Of a stretch of DNA of 33,755 bases, positions 6,615 through 13,779 are shown piece after piece. The position numbers and the translations under genes are program-made. The notes below the pieces were generated by a model. It saw only the letters and a program-made list of their open reading frames with translations, searched no databases and had not been told where the DNA came from. Every line of letters starts with the position of its first letter. Positions within the stretch are counted from its first letter, which is position 1. The DNA lies in IMG/VR virus record IMGVR_UViG_3300017605_000613, positions 1 to 33,755 of that record; one strand, written 5' to 3'. The DNA is from a virus.

Positions 6615-7640
6615 TCACCCCATTTCAAATCCAAAATTCTCGTCGGTAGTTTCATACTGGTAAGGGTCTTGGCGGACAAAGGTCCCTCGTCTCAGCTCAT
6701 CGATTTTCCCGCCTTGCTCTTCAAGCTCACACATGGCAAAGTACTGGCACCAGCGGGGGCAAGACCAATGGGCGGTTTTGGGTAGTCTGTCGGCAAACTC
6801 GCGATGCTTGACAAGGTAGTTACGGAGCTTGGTCAACATCGTTACGTCGCGTTGAATCCGTTTCAGGGCAACGGCTTTGGCTCGCCTGGTCAGAGTCACA
6901 GGGTGCCGCTTGAACATTGGCGATGGTTGGCGCTTGGAGACGGTACCATCCTTGTTGAGCGCCAAACCTTTTGTGTCAACCTCCCGGACATCAGGCATGG
7001 TTTTCCGCAGGTAGTTGTAGAGAATTCCCTCAACCACGTCAGTATGCGACAGAACCCCCACATGTCTCATGGCAATTTCAGCCAAGGCTCCGTACGGCCG
7101 TGCCTGCCCGTCAATTGTTAGATGCTCGGTACGAATTGTTTTGGCTGACTTGTGCTCGATAATCCAAATCTTGCCCGTCGTACGTTCCCGTATGGCCAGA
7201 TCGAGCTTTAGACGATACAGCCCTATGGTCTGATCATTTTTATCCGTGATTTCGACTTCTAGGGGTATCTCTGCCCCGATGACAATCCAGTTCCTATCGC
7301 CTTGATATTCTTTGGCGTAGGAAATGAGCATCGCTTGACCGAGCTTGTAAAGCTCTTGTGCTTTGTCAACGACATGCTGAGGGGTCTTTGCGGGCGCGCT
7401 ATCAATCGCTTTGAGCGCGAAATGATCAAAGCACACTGCCAACGCTGCACCGGTCCGGTGTTTACCTGCGTAATTCATGTACCAATGCGCGAGCGCGTCA
7501 TGCAGCCATGTTCCCAGGTCGAGCGCTCCAAACGATTTCTCCTTGGGTACCAGACCTAGACGCCATTTCCAGTACCACATTTTAGGGCAACGCTTGTAAT
7601 CCATAATTTCGTGGCTACGAATGAGAAGAGGGGTTCTCAT
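6615..7640 (-). CDS. Cas4-like PD-(D/E)XK exonuclease
   Basis: A 341-aa nuclease of the Cas4/AddB-C-terminal type. It has H47 (WLH), D147 (LKLDLA) and E162-x-K164 (IEHKSA), the expected metal-binding and catalytic set. One N-terminal cysteine (C18, YKRCP) and three C-terminal ones (C294, C298, C304, in CPRWCQYFAMC) match the 4Fe-4S ligand pattern of this group. These enzymes resect DNA ends. Here one would supply ssDNA for the Sak4/SSB pair downstream. I start at ATG 7640 (AGAAGG about 9 nt upstream) rather than at an earlier in-frame codon inside the hairpin region. No cas1 or CRISPR is near, so a replication/recombination role is favoured over spacer acquisition. Confidence 0.85.
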   Translation of the reverse strand: MRTPLLIRSHEIMDYKRCPKMWYWKWRLGLVPKEKSFGALDLGTWLHDALAHWYMNYAGKHRTGAALAVCFDHFALKAIDSAPAKTPQHVVDKAQELYKLGQAMLISYAKEYQGDRNWIVIGAEIPLEVEITDKNDQTIGLYRLKLDLAIRERTTGKIWIIEHKSAKTIRTEHLTIDGQARPYGALAEIAMRHVGVLSHTDVVEGILYNYLRKTMPDVREVDTKGLALNKDGTVSKRQPSPMFKRHPVTLTRRAKAVALKRIQRDVTMLTKLRNYLVKHREFADRLPKTAHWSCPRWCQYFAMCELEEQGGKIDELRRGTFVRQDPYQYETTDENFGFEMG

Positions 7641-7661
7641 GGGGGTTTGCCTTCTGGTAAG

Positions 7662-7716
7662 CCTGGTGCCGCAACGGATATCATTAGACCTATGACTTCC
7701 AGACTGCGGCACCAGG
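7662..7716. repeat. 12-bp perfect inverted repeat upstream of the Cas4-like gene
   Basis: CCTGGTGCCGCA (7662-7673) and TGCGGCACCAGG (7705-7716) are perfect complements separated by 31 nt. They lie in the 133-nt gap between the histone-like gene and the Cas4-like gene. On the minus strand the stem ends about 6-8 nt before the ribosome binding site region of the nuclease gene. No U-tract follows. A shorter palindrome (ATCCTC-T-GAGGAT, 7739-7751) lies nearby. The pair could form an RNA stem that sets relative expression of the two genes, or be a protein site. Confidence 0.65.
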
Positions 7717-7773
7717 GGCTATTAAATAAGGCGAGTCAATCCTCTGAGGATCTTAGCTGCTGAAATCAATGTC

Positions 7774-8562
7774 TCAGAAGAGAAATTCGTCGTTATCAGC
7801 CTTTGCGCGGCGTGCGGTAGGAGCGGCCTTCTTCGCAGGGGCAGCCTTCTTTGTGGCAGTTTTTCGCGCTGGTGCAGCGGCCTTTTTAGCAGAAGCACGC
7901 TTAACCGGTGTTGCCTTCTTGGCTACGGCCTTTTTAGCGGGGCTACCAGCGGTGCGGGCTGTCGAGCGCCGAGAGCGTGCCGGAGGGGAAGGCTCCTCTT
8001 CGGTCTCCTCATCCTCGAAATCGTCGTCTTCCTCCTCTTCCTCAAATTCCTCGTCTTCGTCCTCTTCTTCCTCGTCGTCGTCAAACTCTTCGTCGGAGTC
8101 TTCTTCCTCAAATTCCTCGTCTTCGTCCTCTTCGGTCTCCTCCTCAAATTCGTCTTCCTCTTCCTGCGCTTTGGAAGAGCGACGCTTTGAGGCAGGGGCA
8201 GCCTTCTTGGCCGGAGCCTTACGAGAACGGACAGAAGTTTCCTCTTCCTCGTCCTCATCAACATCCTGACCCTTGGCCTTGGGACCACGCTTTTTAATTC
8301 CGAATTCCTCGCGCTTCGCCTCAAGGAAGTCACTTTCCATGAAGGAAGTGCGTGCAGTAAGAGCAAGGCGGATTCCGGCAAGGAAGGCCGCGCTAGGGCT
8401 GTCCGCCTCCTTGGGGTTATAGCCAATCTCCCGCACAATGAATGTGGCAAACCAACGGTGATAGTCGGTTGGCTCCTTGTCGCCAAGAGCGGCAAGCTTA
8501 GGATCACGCTTTGGTGTGGCAGGAGCTTTGGCCTTGCTTCTCGTAGTTCTGGCTGGCGCCAT
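7774..8562 (-). CDS. Histone-like basic/acidic/basic protein
   Basis: A 262-aa protein with four parts: a basic N-terminal tail (1-22); a small folded domain (about 25-95; TDYHRWFATFIVREIGYNP, LAGIRLALTARTSF); a long Asp/Glu tract (about 134-190); and a C-terminal lysine/alanine-rich tail of AKKA-type repeats (about 205-255) like H1/HupB tails, ending DNDEFLF. The start at ATG 8562 has a strong AGGAGGAAG site. The acidic tract contains a 32-bp direct DNA repeat (8036-8067 and 8102-8133, offset 66 bp), evidence of internal duplication. DNA binding or compaction is inferred from composition. It has its own promoter and operator candidate upstream. Confidence 0.75.
   Translation of the reverse strand: MAPARTTRSKAKAPATPKRDPKLAALGDKEPTDYHRWFATFIVREIGYNPKEADSPSAAFLAGIRLALTARTSFMESDFLEAKREEFGIKKRGPKAKGQDVDEDEEEETSVRSRKAPAKKAAPASKRRSSKAQEEEDEFEEETEEDEDEEFEEEDSDEEFDDDEEEEDEDEEFEEEEEDDDFEDEETEEEPSPPARSRRSTARTAGSPAKKAVAKKATPVKRASAKKAAAPARKTATKKAAPAKKAAPTARRAKADNDEFLF
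8036..8133. repeat. Direct repeat inside the acidic tract
   Basis: A 32-bp stretch at 8036-8067 recurs identically at 8102-8133, offset 66 bp (22 codons), so the reading frame is kept. It encodes the repeated EDEDEEFEEE-type acidic block of the histone-like protein. Such in-frame repeats can vary in copy number between relatives. Confidence 0.7.
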
Positions 8563-8584
8563 GTGTAACTTCCTCCTAGAATCA

Positions 8585-8603
8585 GTTTGACGCAATGTCA
8601 AAC
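8585..8603. promoter_or_regulatory. Operator-like palindrome GTTTGAC-N5-GTCAAAC
   Basis: A perfect 7-bp inverted repeat (8585-8591 and 8597-8603) with 5-nt centre lies between the predicted -10 and the ribosome binding site of the histone-like gene. It covers the expected transcription start. A dimeric repressor bound here would block transcription, which makes it an operator candidate. A weak RNA stem is the alternative. Confidence 0.55.
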
Positions 8604-8604
8604 G

Positions 8605-8633
8605 ACGGTACAGGGTGCCCGAATTGCTGTCAA
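8605..8633 (-). promoter_or_regulatory. Sigma70-type promoter for the histone-like gene
   Basis: On the minus strand, TTGACA (8633-8628) and TACCGT (8610-8605) are separated by 17 nt. This gives a perfect -35 and a -10 of the TAnnnT form. The gene starts about 45 nt downstream. The rest of the 89-nt gap after the helicase stop holds only this promoter and the palindrome. Confidence 0.6.
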
Positions 8634-8651
8634 CTAGCTGTTTACCTGGTG

Positions 8652-10586
8652 TTATCGACTATGTTCAATTACATATCTCAGGTAGTCTACTCCCCTCCGC
8701 TCATCGAGCAGTCTGTATGAGTCATGGGCCAATTCCTGGTTTGCTACAGCTGTTCCCACATCCACAGTACCGACTGACCGTAGGTAGTAGTAATAACATT
8801 GACGAGGATTGCTGACTCTGTGCGTGCGGTCTTCCGCCTGCTGCTGCTGGCTAGGAATTCTTGTCTCGGAAAGGAAAATAGTACGTGAGGAAGAGTCAAC
8901 CGTGATAGCCGTGCCGCCTGCTTTTACGTTCAGCATCAGCAGGTGTTCATTACCACTGCTATTGAAGCGCTCAATAATCTTTGCTCGTTTATGGGCACTG
9001 GCCACCTTGCCGGAAATGGCTGCACACAAAGGTTTTCCCGGTTTGGTCTTAAAATGCTTTTCCAACTGCTGCATGAACAACTCAAGCAGGCTCGTGTAAA
9101 AGCTGACGAATACAACTTTGTCAATAGGATTTTGTGGGTAACCCCACTCCTCCAAGGTCTCGACTACCCAACGGAATTTGTTAGAGGGCAGCCCAGGGCG
9201 GAATTTCTGCCTTCTGTCCCCGCTTGGGAGCTTTGTCCAGTAAACGTCACCGTAGGAGCAGGCAAACTGCTTGAGACGAGTCAACTCCGACAGCGCGGTA
9301 ACCGCCATCAGGCGTCCGGACTTCAAGTCAGCTATGGAACCCTTCAGCATCTGATCGTAAGCCTTGGCCTGCTTCCCTTCCATCTCAAGCCAAATACCCA
9401 CAGGGCTAGTTTCGTCATGAGGGTCGAGTGGTGTTCCCACATCAATCTTGGGTGGTAGATCCTTGGCAACTTCTAACTTGGTCCGGCGTAAAGCTATGGA
9501 GGACAACGAATCCCAAAGCAGGGGTTCACGCTCTTTGATGAACTCGCCAATCTCGTAACCGTTATATCCACCCTTGCGCCAGAACAACTCTGCCCATCGA
9601 TGCAAAGCGGAATACGTTGCTCCGTCAAGCCAATTCAGCGTCCCCCAAAGATTATAAGGTTTGTCGTCCATCGGTGTTCCCGTGAGCGCGAGCTTGATAC
9701 CGCCAGCACGAACCTTCAACCGGTCCATGCCGACACGCCGCTGAGTGCGTACGGCATTGTTCCGGATAATTAGATTGTCGTGAGATTCGTCATTGATTAC
9801 CGCACCCCACTCAACCTCAAACAGCTTGGGGAACCTGGGAATCTCAGTCCTAACCGTTTTCGGCGTTTTCGGGTGGCCACAGCTCAGTATCCGGCGTGTC
9901 CTAGTCGTGAGTGAACAGCTTTTGTCACAACGGTGGCAAGTGAGCATCGTTTTAATCATGACCATCTCAGGGTGCACGATGACCCATGTGTGCTCATCCA
10001 TGACTGTCCGCTGCATGCGATAAGCCCGCTGTGCGTGTCCCTCAGCGAACGTAATTGGTTTATGCCACCTGGGCAGCCATCGGCGGATTTCGCGCCACCA
10101 GACCGGCTTAGAGGCGGTTTTAGGGGCAATAATCAGGTAGGGTCCGGGAACCTGTGCCTCAAGGATTCCGCCCATGGCTATCAGAGTTTTGCCCAGGCCA
10201 GGTTCATCGAAAATCCCCGTAGCGGGATTGTCGGCAACAAAGCGCGCCCCAACGCGCTGGTATTTCCGTCGATTCATTGCCTTGTACAAAAAAGGTGCGG
10301 CTTTCTTCAGATGGTAGAGCTTGGCGTCGGAGGAGGCAGCCAGCTTGGCCATGCGATCCCGAGATGACCTCACACCGGTTGCCCAACGCCGGAGTTCCAT
10401 ACCAACACGCAGGCGCTTGCCAAATTTCTCTTGCAAGAGCTTGCATGTTTCATAGTTCAGTGGCACAGTCCATTGTCCTGAAACGGATTCGTAGGCTCCG
10501 GGAATTGCCGACCGAAAGCCAGGAAGCGGACCATCCGTATCCAGGACGATCCGCTTACCCCTTTTCTCGATGTGAATTAAATTCAC
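8652..10586 (-). CDS. SNF2-type DEAD/H superfamily 2 helicase
   Basis: A 644-aa helicase. It has an N-terminal accessory region (1-110), motif I DEPGLGKT (127-134), motif II NDESH (265-269), motif III LTGTP (301-305) and motif VI QQQQAEDRTHR (580-590). Motif V-like KAGGTAITV lies shortly before motif VI. This is the SNF2/HepA type common in phages, acting as a DNA translocase or helicase in replication or recombination. Between motifs Ia and II is a Cys-rich insert (C217-x2-C220-x3-C224, C236-G-H238), probably binding zinc. The start is GTG 10586 with GAGGA 6 nt upstream. Loss of the third residue of a canonical DEAH box (DESH) still fits SNF2-like families. Confidence 0.88.
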   Translation of the reverse strand: MNLIHIEKRGKRIVLDTDGPLPGFRSAIPGAYESVSGQWTVPLNYETCKLLQEKFGKRLRVGMELRRWATGVRSSRDRMAKLAASSDAKLYHLKKAAPFLYKAMNRRKYQRVGARFVADNPATGIFDEPGLGKTLIAMGGILEAQVPGPYLIIAPKTASKPVWWREIRRWLPRWHKPITFAEGHAQRAYRMQRTVMDEHTWVIVHPEMVMIKTMLTCHRCDKSCSLTTRTRRILSCGHPKTPKTVRTEIPRFPKLFEVEWGAVINDESHDNLIIRNNAVRTQRRVGMDRLKVRAGGIKLALTGTPMDDKPYNLWGTLNWLDGATYSALHRWAELFWRKGGYNGYEIGEFIKEREPLLWDSLSSIALRRTKLEVAKDLPPKIDVGTPLDPHDETSPVGIWLEMEGKQAKAYDQMLKGSIADLKSGRLMAVTALSELTRLKQFACSYGDVYWTKLPSGDRRQKFRPGLPSNKFRWVVETLEEWGYPQNPIDKVVFVSFYTSLLELFMQQLEKHFKTKPGKPLCAAISGKVASAHKRAKIIERFNSSGNEHLLMLNVKAGGTAITVDSSSRTIFLSETRIPSQQQQAEDRTHRVSNPRQCYYYYLRSVGTVDVGTAVANQELAHDSYRLLDERRGVDYLRYVIEHSR

Positions 10587-10594
10587 GATGTTCC

Positions 10595-10732
10595 TCAGTC
10601 GCCGTAAAAGTTGATGTAAGGTGTCTCACCTGTCTTCAGGGTGACTACCATGGCGTAAATCAAGCCTGCCAGTAGGACCATGTTCAGCACGAAGCGAGCG
10701 TTGCGTACGTTCGCGTCAATCAGTTTCCACAT
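10595..10732 (-). CDS. 45-aa single-pass membrane protein
   Basis: An ATG at 10732, 2 nt after the upstream stop, opens a 45-codon frame that ends just before the helicase start (6 nt). It has a basic N-terminus, one transmembrane helix (FVLNMVLLAGLIYAMVV) and a short polar tail. GGTAAGTG upstream is a modest ribosome site. Tight fit in the operon supports it. Function is unknown. Confidence 0.65.
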   Translation of the reverse strand: MWKLIDANVRNARFVLNMVLLAGLIYAMVVTLKTGETPYINFYGD

Positions 10733-10734
10733 CG

Positions 10735-11652
10735 TCACTTACCTACCTTCAGGAGCTGGCCTAGCTGCACTAAACGGAAATTTCCGCCTGCACCATCTAT
10801 GAATTTGATCAATCGCTCGGAGGGGATTTCGTGCCCGGCACCATCGAAACGGTGCTCAATGGTAATTGTATCGTGCCCACACAGCCCATGCTCTTCTTTG
10901 CCGGAAATCCGATTCCACCAGGTGACCTTCATGCCCACCAGATGAGCGGCTACTTCGCTGTCGGTTGCCCAGTCAGGGTCAAAAGGGAGATTGTGTGGAG
11001 GAACCTCGCCGTTGTGGGACGGCATGTCCACTGACCACAGAGAATAATTCTGATCAATGGCCACACCGTCTTTCCATGCGATCGAAAGCAGTTCATCCCC
11101 ACGATGCGCGCTGATGGTAACCAATTCACCCTTGGCAGAACCCTGGACATCCCAACCTTGCGCGACAAGCTGAGCCTTGGCCTTCTGCGCCAATTCCAGG
11201 CTCTTATTACGTCCGTGAGCGGTTTTTACCTCATCCGAGGCACGGAACTTGGGCTCAGCCTTTTTAGGCGCTGTATGGCTTTCTAGTGCCTTCATAGCAT
11301 CCTTGGCGACAGACTCAGTGACAACCGCTTGCATCTTTTGTGTCTGCTTCTCAAGAGCAATAACCAGTTCCTTGCGACTGGTCAATTTCGCAATAGAGCT
11401 ATGGTGCTCCCGAGCATAGGCATGAAGCTCAGGGAGTTTCATGGATCGGAAATCCGGAGCACTGGAAGCCTTACTGGGATTACGGTGTTCCCTTACGGCA
11501 GCGTTCGCAGCAAGCACCTTGGCGGAAACAGCTTCCTTGGTGCGCACTGCGGTACAGGGATTATCAGCGGTGCACCGAACCGGAGGGCGCCCGGGCTTGG
11601 CAGCGATAGTGAAAACTCCGCCTTGGTGCTCACGGCACGAAATCTTTTTCAC
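10735..11652 (-). CDS. Hypothetical protein with AT-hook-like and Rho_N/SAP-like segments
   Basis: A 305-aa protein starting at GTG 11652 (GGAAGGA upstream). Residues 6-33 hold C6, H9, C27 and C33 around KPGRPPVRC, an AT-hook-like GRP core that could touch the minor groove. Residues 71-103 (MKLPELHAYAREHHSSIAKL, then TSRKELVIALEKQ) match the helix-turn-helix pattern of Rho_N/SAP/HeH nucleic-acid-binding modules. The C-terminal 150 residues form an unrecognised domain with CGHDTITIEHRF. It heads the DNA-metabolism arm, upstream of the helicase. DNA binding is inferred from the two short segments and is uncertain. Confidence 0.65.
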   Translation of the reverse strand: MKKISCREHQGGVFTIAAKPGRPPVRCTADNPCTAVRTKEAVSAKVLAANAAVREHRNPSKASSAPDFRSMKLPELHAYAREHHSSIAKLTSRKELVIALEKQTQKMQAVVTESVAKDAMKALESHTAPKKAEPKFRASDEVKTAHGRNKSLELAQKAKAQLVAQGWDVQGSAKGELVTISAHRGDELLSIAWKDGVAIDQNYSLWSVDMPSHNGEVPPHNLPFDPDWATDSEVAAHLVGMKVTWWNRISGKEEHGLCGHDTITIEHRFDGAGHEIPSERLIKFIDGAGGNFRLVQLGQLLKVGK

Positions 11653-11740
11653 CTTGAGATTTTCCTTCCAGGGGATTCAGTTGGGGTTTAGATCACTAGG
11701 GCCGCGCCCAGTCAACGGCAACGACCCTAGCTCTTTACAT

Positions 11741-11762
11741 TTTACCGTAGGAGTACGGTAAA
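11741..11762. repeat. 9-bp perfect inverted repeat
   Basis: TTTACCGTA (11741-11749) and TACGGTAAA (11754-11762) with a GGAG centre. It begins 3 nt after the stop of the 64-aa gene, in the 112-nt gap before the 305-aa gene. No T-run follows on either strand, so an operator or attenuator is more likely than an intrinsic terminator. The gap also holds a TTGACT at about 11713-11718 (minus strand) without a convincing -10. Confidence 0.6.
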
Positions 11763-11764
11763 CC

Positions 11765-11959
11765 TTATCGAGACATCCAGTTGGCGTAACACGCCAGTCC
11801 ATCTCGCATGTCTCGGTTGATCAGCTCTTCAACCGGCCACGTGCCGAAGGTCTCTACGGCCGGTATAGCGACATAATCGGAAAGCAACGGGGCACGCTTC
11901 CCGTACGACGTCCCGATCTGGCGAGAGGAAAGCGGATTGAGGATGGTCCGTAGCCTCAC
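11765..11959 (-). CDS. Small basic hypothetical protein
   Basis: The start is taken at GTG 11959, because AAGGAG lies 6 nt upstream. An in-frame TTG further up would include that ribosome site. The 64-aa product (RLRTILNPLSSRQIGTSYG... ELINRDMRDGLACYANW) has no recognised family. It is the first gene after the candidate promoter at 12.0 kb and is followed directly by the palindrome at 11741-11762. It may be an early regulatory protein by position only. Confidence 0.55.
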   Translation of the reverse strand: MRLRTILNPLSSRQIGTSYGKRAPLLSDYVAIPAVETFGTWPVEELINRDMRDGLACYANWMSR

Positions 11960-11998
11960 TGATGGCTCCTTGGTCAAGGGGGTTATGTAATTACCTTG

Positions 11999-12028
11999 AG
12001 GCTAAGGCTTGGAAATAATTCCTGTCAA
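11999..12028 (-). promoter_or_regulatory. Candidate promoter opening the left (DNA-metabolism) arm
   Basis: On the minus strand TTGACA (12028-12023) and TAGCCT (12004-11999) are separated by 18 nt. The -35 is perfect and the -10 has the TAnnnT form. It lies about 30 nt after the terminator of the late operon and about 40 nt before the start at 11959, where a new transcription unit would be expected. Confidence 0.5.
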
Positions 12029-12056
12029 TATCTGTGGCGTACATCACACCTTGAGT

Positions 12057-12103
12057 AAAAAATTGCTGCCTGACCAGCTATGACACCGATCAGACAGCAA
12101 TTT
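12057..12103 (-). terminator. Intrinsic terminator of the late operon
   Basis: On the minus strand a long stem pairs AAATTGCTG (12103-12095) with CAGCAATTT (12068-12060). A G-U pair and four more pairs (CTGA/TCAG) extend it inward, and it ends in a run of six T (12062-12057). It lies 15 nt after the stop of the last lysis-region gene. The remaining non-coding stretch between 11960 and 12117 holds this and the promoter only. Confidence 0.8.
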
Positions 12104-12117
12104 ATGTACTCCAATTG

Positions 12118-12336
12118 TTAACTACGTAGTGGGGGGATGGCACGCTTGCGGGGGTCGGTGTATTCCGGAGCGTTGCCTACGGCGTACACCAGGCCAGCAC
12201 CGACTACGGGGGCAACTGCATACAGCCACTCCGGCCCACCAACCCAGACATTGGCAATCTCTACCAGGGCAACGGCAGAAGCAATCAGGAATTTCCTAGC
12301 GCGAGCTAGCCATGGATTCTTCTCGGGAATGGTCAT
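12118..12336 (-). CDS. Small two-helix membrane protein, holin candidate
   Basis: The start is ATG 12336 (AAGGGA 9 nt upstream); an earlier ATG in the same frame has no ribosome site. The 72-aa product has a charged N-terminus (MTIPEKNPWLARARK), two hydrophobic segments (FLIASAVALVEIANVWV and WLYAVAPVVGAGLVYAVG) and a basic tail. Size, topology and place two genes after the endolysin fit a holin or an actinophage r1t-type holin. It overlaps the preceding membrane gene by 41 nt. Holin assignment is by context. Confidence 0.65.
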   Translation of the reverse strand: MTIPEKNPWLARARKFLIASAVALVEIANVWVGGPEWLYAVAPVVGAGLVYAVGNAPEYTDPRKRAIPPLRS

Positions 12337-12652
12337 CACGGTAGTTCCCTTCCAGGATCGGTTTTTCTTCCTTGATTTCAGTGGGGGCAGGGGGCAGGCT
12401 GGCAACAAGCCTGATGAGCGCGGCTTGCTGCTGATTGCTCTCCTTTATTACATCGATGAGCATTTGCTGACCGCCGTTGGTTTGTTTCTGCACTGCCTCG
12501 ACCTTGCCTAGGCTGTATCCCGCGATGCCCAGTAGGAGCAGCCCGACAGTAATAAAAGCAGCGGTTTCCAACCCTTTCCACTGTAGAAAGGCAAGTGTTA
12601 CCAAAAATACACAAGCAATGATCGTCTTGTGCAAGGGCTTTAGGTCGTTCAT
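12296..12652 (-). CDS. Membrane protein with coiled coil in lysis cassette
   Basis: A 118-aa protein with a strong AGGGGAGGAA site. Two N-terminal transmembrane helices (TIIACVFLVTLAFL and AAFITVGLLLLGIAGYSLG) precede a soluble Gln-rich, probably coiled-coil region (EAVQKQTNGGQQMLIDVIKE) and a charged tail. It lies between the endolysin and the second small membrane gene. It may be the holin, an antiholin or a spanin-like partner. The sequence does not decide which. Confidence 0.65.
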   Translation of the reverse strand: MNDLKPLHKTIIACVFLVTLAFLQWKGLETAAFITVGLLLLGIAGYSLGKVEAVQKQTNGGQQMLIDVIKESNQQQAALIRLVASLPPAPTEIKEEKPILEGNYRDDHSREESMASSR

Positions 12653-12670
12653 TTCCTCCCCTTGATTAAA

Positions 12671-13450
12671 TTATTTCGTGATCTGGGCAGTGACAGTCAT
12701 AGCAGGGACGGTGAATGTAAGATTGTCGGGCAACTCTCCGCCATGCTCGCTATCAGCAAGATGGGTAGCGAGCGCTCTTGCAGCTGCAATCTCTCGGAGC
12801 CTTGCATCAAGCGCGTAGTACTCTCCTGCCCAATACTGTGTACCGCCGTTCTCTGCGTTGCCGCAACCGATTTGGAGCAATCCAGCAGCTGTCTTCGCGC
12901 CGTAGTCATCATCGGTCACCAACAAAGGCCCTGCGCCCATATGTGTCAGAACCTCATTGATTTGTAGTTGCAGGACAACGACTCTGCCCGTTCCCTTATC
13001 GCCCTTCTGGCAAAACATCTCTTCTCCTCCTGCTGTAGCAAACCAACCGGATGCGTCCTCATCGTTTGCAGCCCATCCGGAAAAATGAATGTGGTCAGAG
13101 TGTGGGTCGTCAGAGTTATCCCTACGCACCCAACCGTTTGAGCGTGACCATTGGTAATTCAAGAAATTGATGTACCACAGCCGCGCTCGCAATCGTGCAT
13201 CGGCAAGGATTCTGTCAATGCTTGTTTGGGCTTGTGTCCTGTTGAACGCCGGACCAAGCATTACATCAACTGCCCGATGCTCCGGCACACTGTCAGGGTC
13301 AGTCTGTGCTGACCTGCTTCCAGCTGTGTCGTCCTCATTGTGATCAGAGATTCTTAGCTTGTGTGCCTCATCGCCAATGCCATAAACGACAACCCCGGGG
13401 TATTCCCGCTTGTAGTCGTTCGTCAGCGCTTGCATGTTCCTTGCACGCAT
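12671..13450 (-). CDS. Endolysin: M15-type peptidase plus peptidoglycan-binding domain
   Basis: A 259-aa lysin that would cut peptidoglycan cross-links. The zinc site of M15 (VanY/D-Ala-D-Ala or L-Ala-D-Glu) peptidases is visible as SDH (H37), AVD (D62) and HSDHIH (H120, H122). A C-terminal domain follows (about 148-195, GDKGTGRVVVLQLQINEVL and DDDYGAKTAAGLLQIG) with the pattern of PG_binding_1 repeats, then a Thr-rich tail. I start at ATG 13450, because TAGGAG lies 6 nt upstream; GTG 13456 overlaps that site. No signal peptide is seen, so export needs the neighbouring holin. Confidence 0.85.
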   Translation of the reverse strand: MRARNMQALTNDYKREYPGVVVYGIGDEAHKLRISDHNEDDTAGSRSAQTDPDSVPEHRAVDVMLGPAFNRTQAQTSIDRILADARLRARLWYINFLNYQWSRSNGWVRRDNSDDPHSDHIHFSGWAANDEDASGWFATAGGEEMFCQKGDKGTGRVVVLQLQINEVLTHMGAGPLLVTDDDYGAKTAAGLLQIGCGNAENGGTQYWAGEYYALDARLREIAAARALATHLADSEHGGELPDNLTFTVPAMTVTAQITK

Positions 13451-13458
13451 GAGCACTC

Positions 13459-13779
13459 CTACAGTATTTCCGAGGGGGCACCGGACTTACGGATTCGCAT
13501 TGCTGGAATCCTTGGCCCGTAAACCCTTTCGTCGTTGGACGTGTTGACAACTGTGACGGGAACCGCACCTTTGTAATCCTCTTGGACAAGACCGGCCGCG
13601 TCGTGCCACCATGCCCGCGTCACGCGGTTGGGCATGTCCACAAGCAGATCATCAGCGTCCAACTCGTGTACTTTCTGTTGCTCCACAACGTATTTTCGTG
13701 CGGAACCCAGCACCATTGCCCGTGTGAGATTCTGTCCCTCGAAGATGAGCTGTCCGGGAGCCTTCCTGAAGATTTCCAT
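13459..13779 (-). CDS. Hypothetical tail-region protein
   Basis: A 106-aa protein starting at ATG 13779 in a TAATG overlap, with GAGGTACC as ribosome site. It is rich in short beta strands (GQLIFEGQNLTRAMVLG, then VPVTVVNTSN) and ends basic. It lies between a minor tail gene and the endolysin. The family is unknown; a small distal tail component is possible from position. Confidence 0.65.
   Translation of the reverse strand: MEIFRKAPGQLIFEGQNLTRAMVLGSARKYVVEQQKVHELDADDLLVDMPNRVTRAWWHDAAGLVQEDYKGAVPVTVVNTSNDERVYGPRIPAMRIRKSGAPSEIL

Noticed and set aside
6615-7640. CRISPR adaptation gene (true Cas4)
   Set aside because: No repeats, cas1 or cas2 are present; phage recombination neighbours explain the nuclease better.
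7769-8269. Plus-strand serine-rich reading frame
   Set aside because: It is the complement of the acidic GAG/GAA tract of the histone-like gene; poly-Ser arises from that codon bias, and no ribosome site or context supports it.
11741-11762. Intrinsic terminator after the 64-aa gene
   Set aside because: The stem is perfect but AT-rich, and no T-run follows on either strand.
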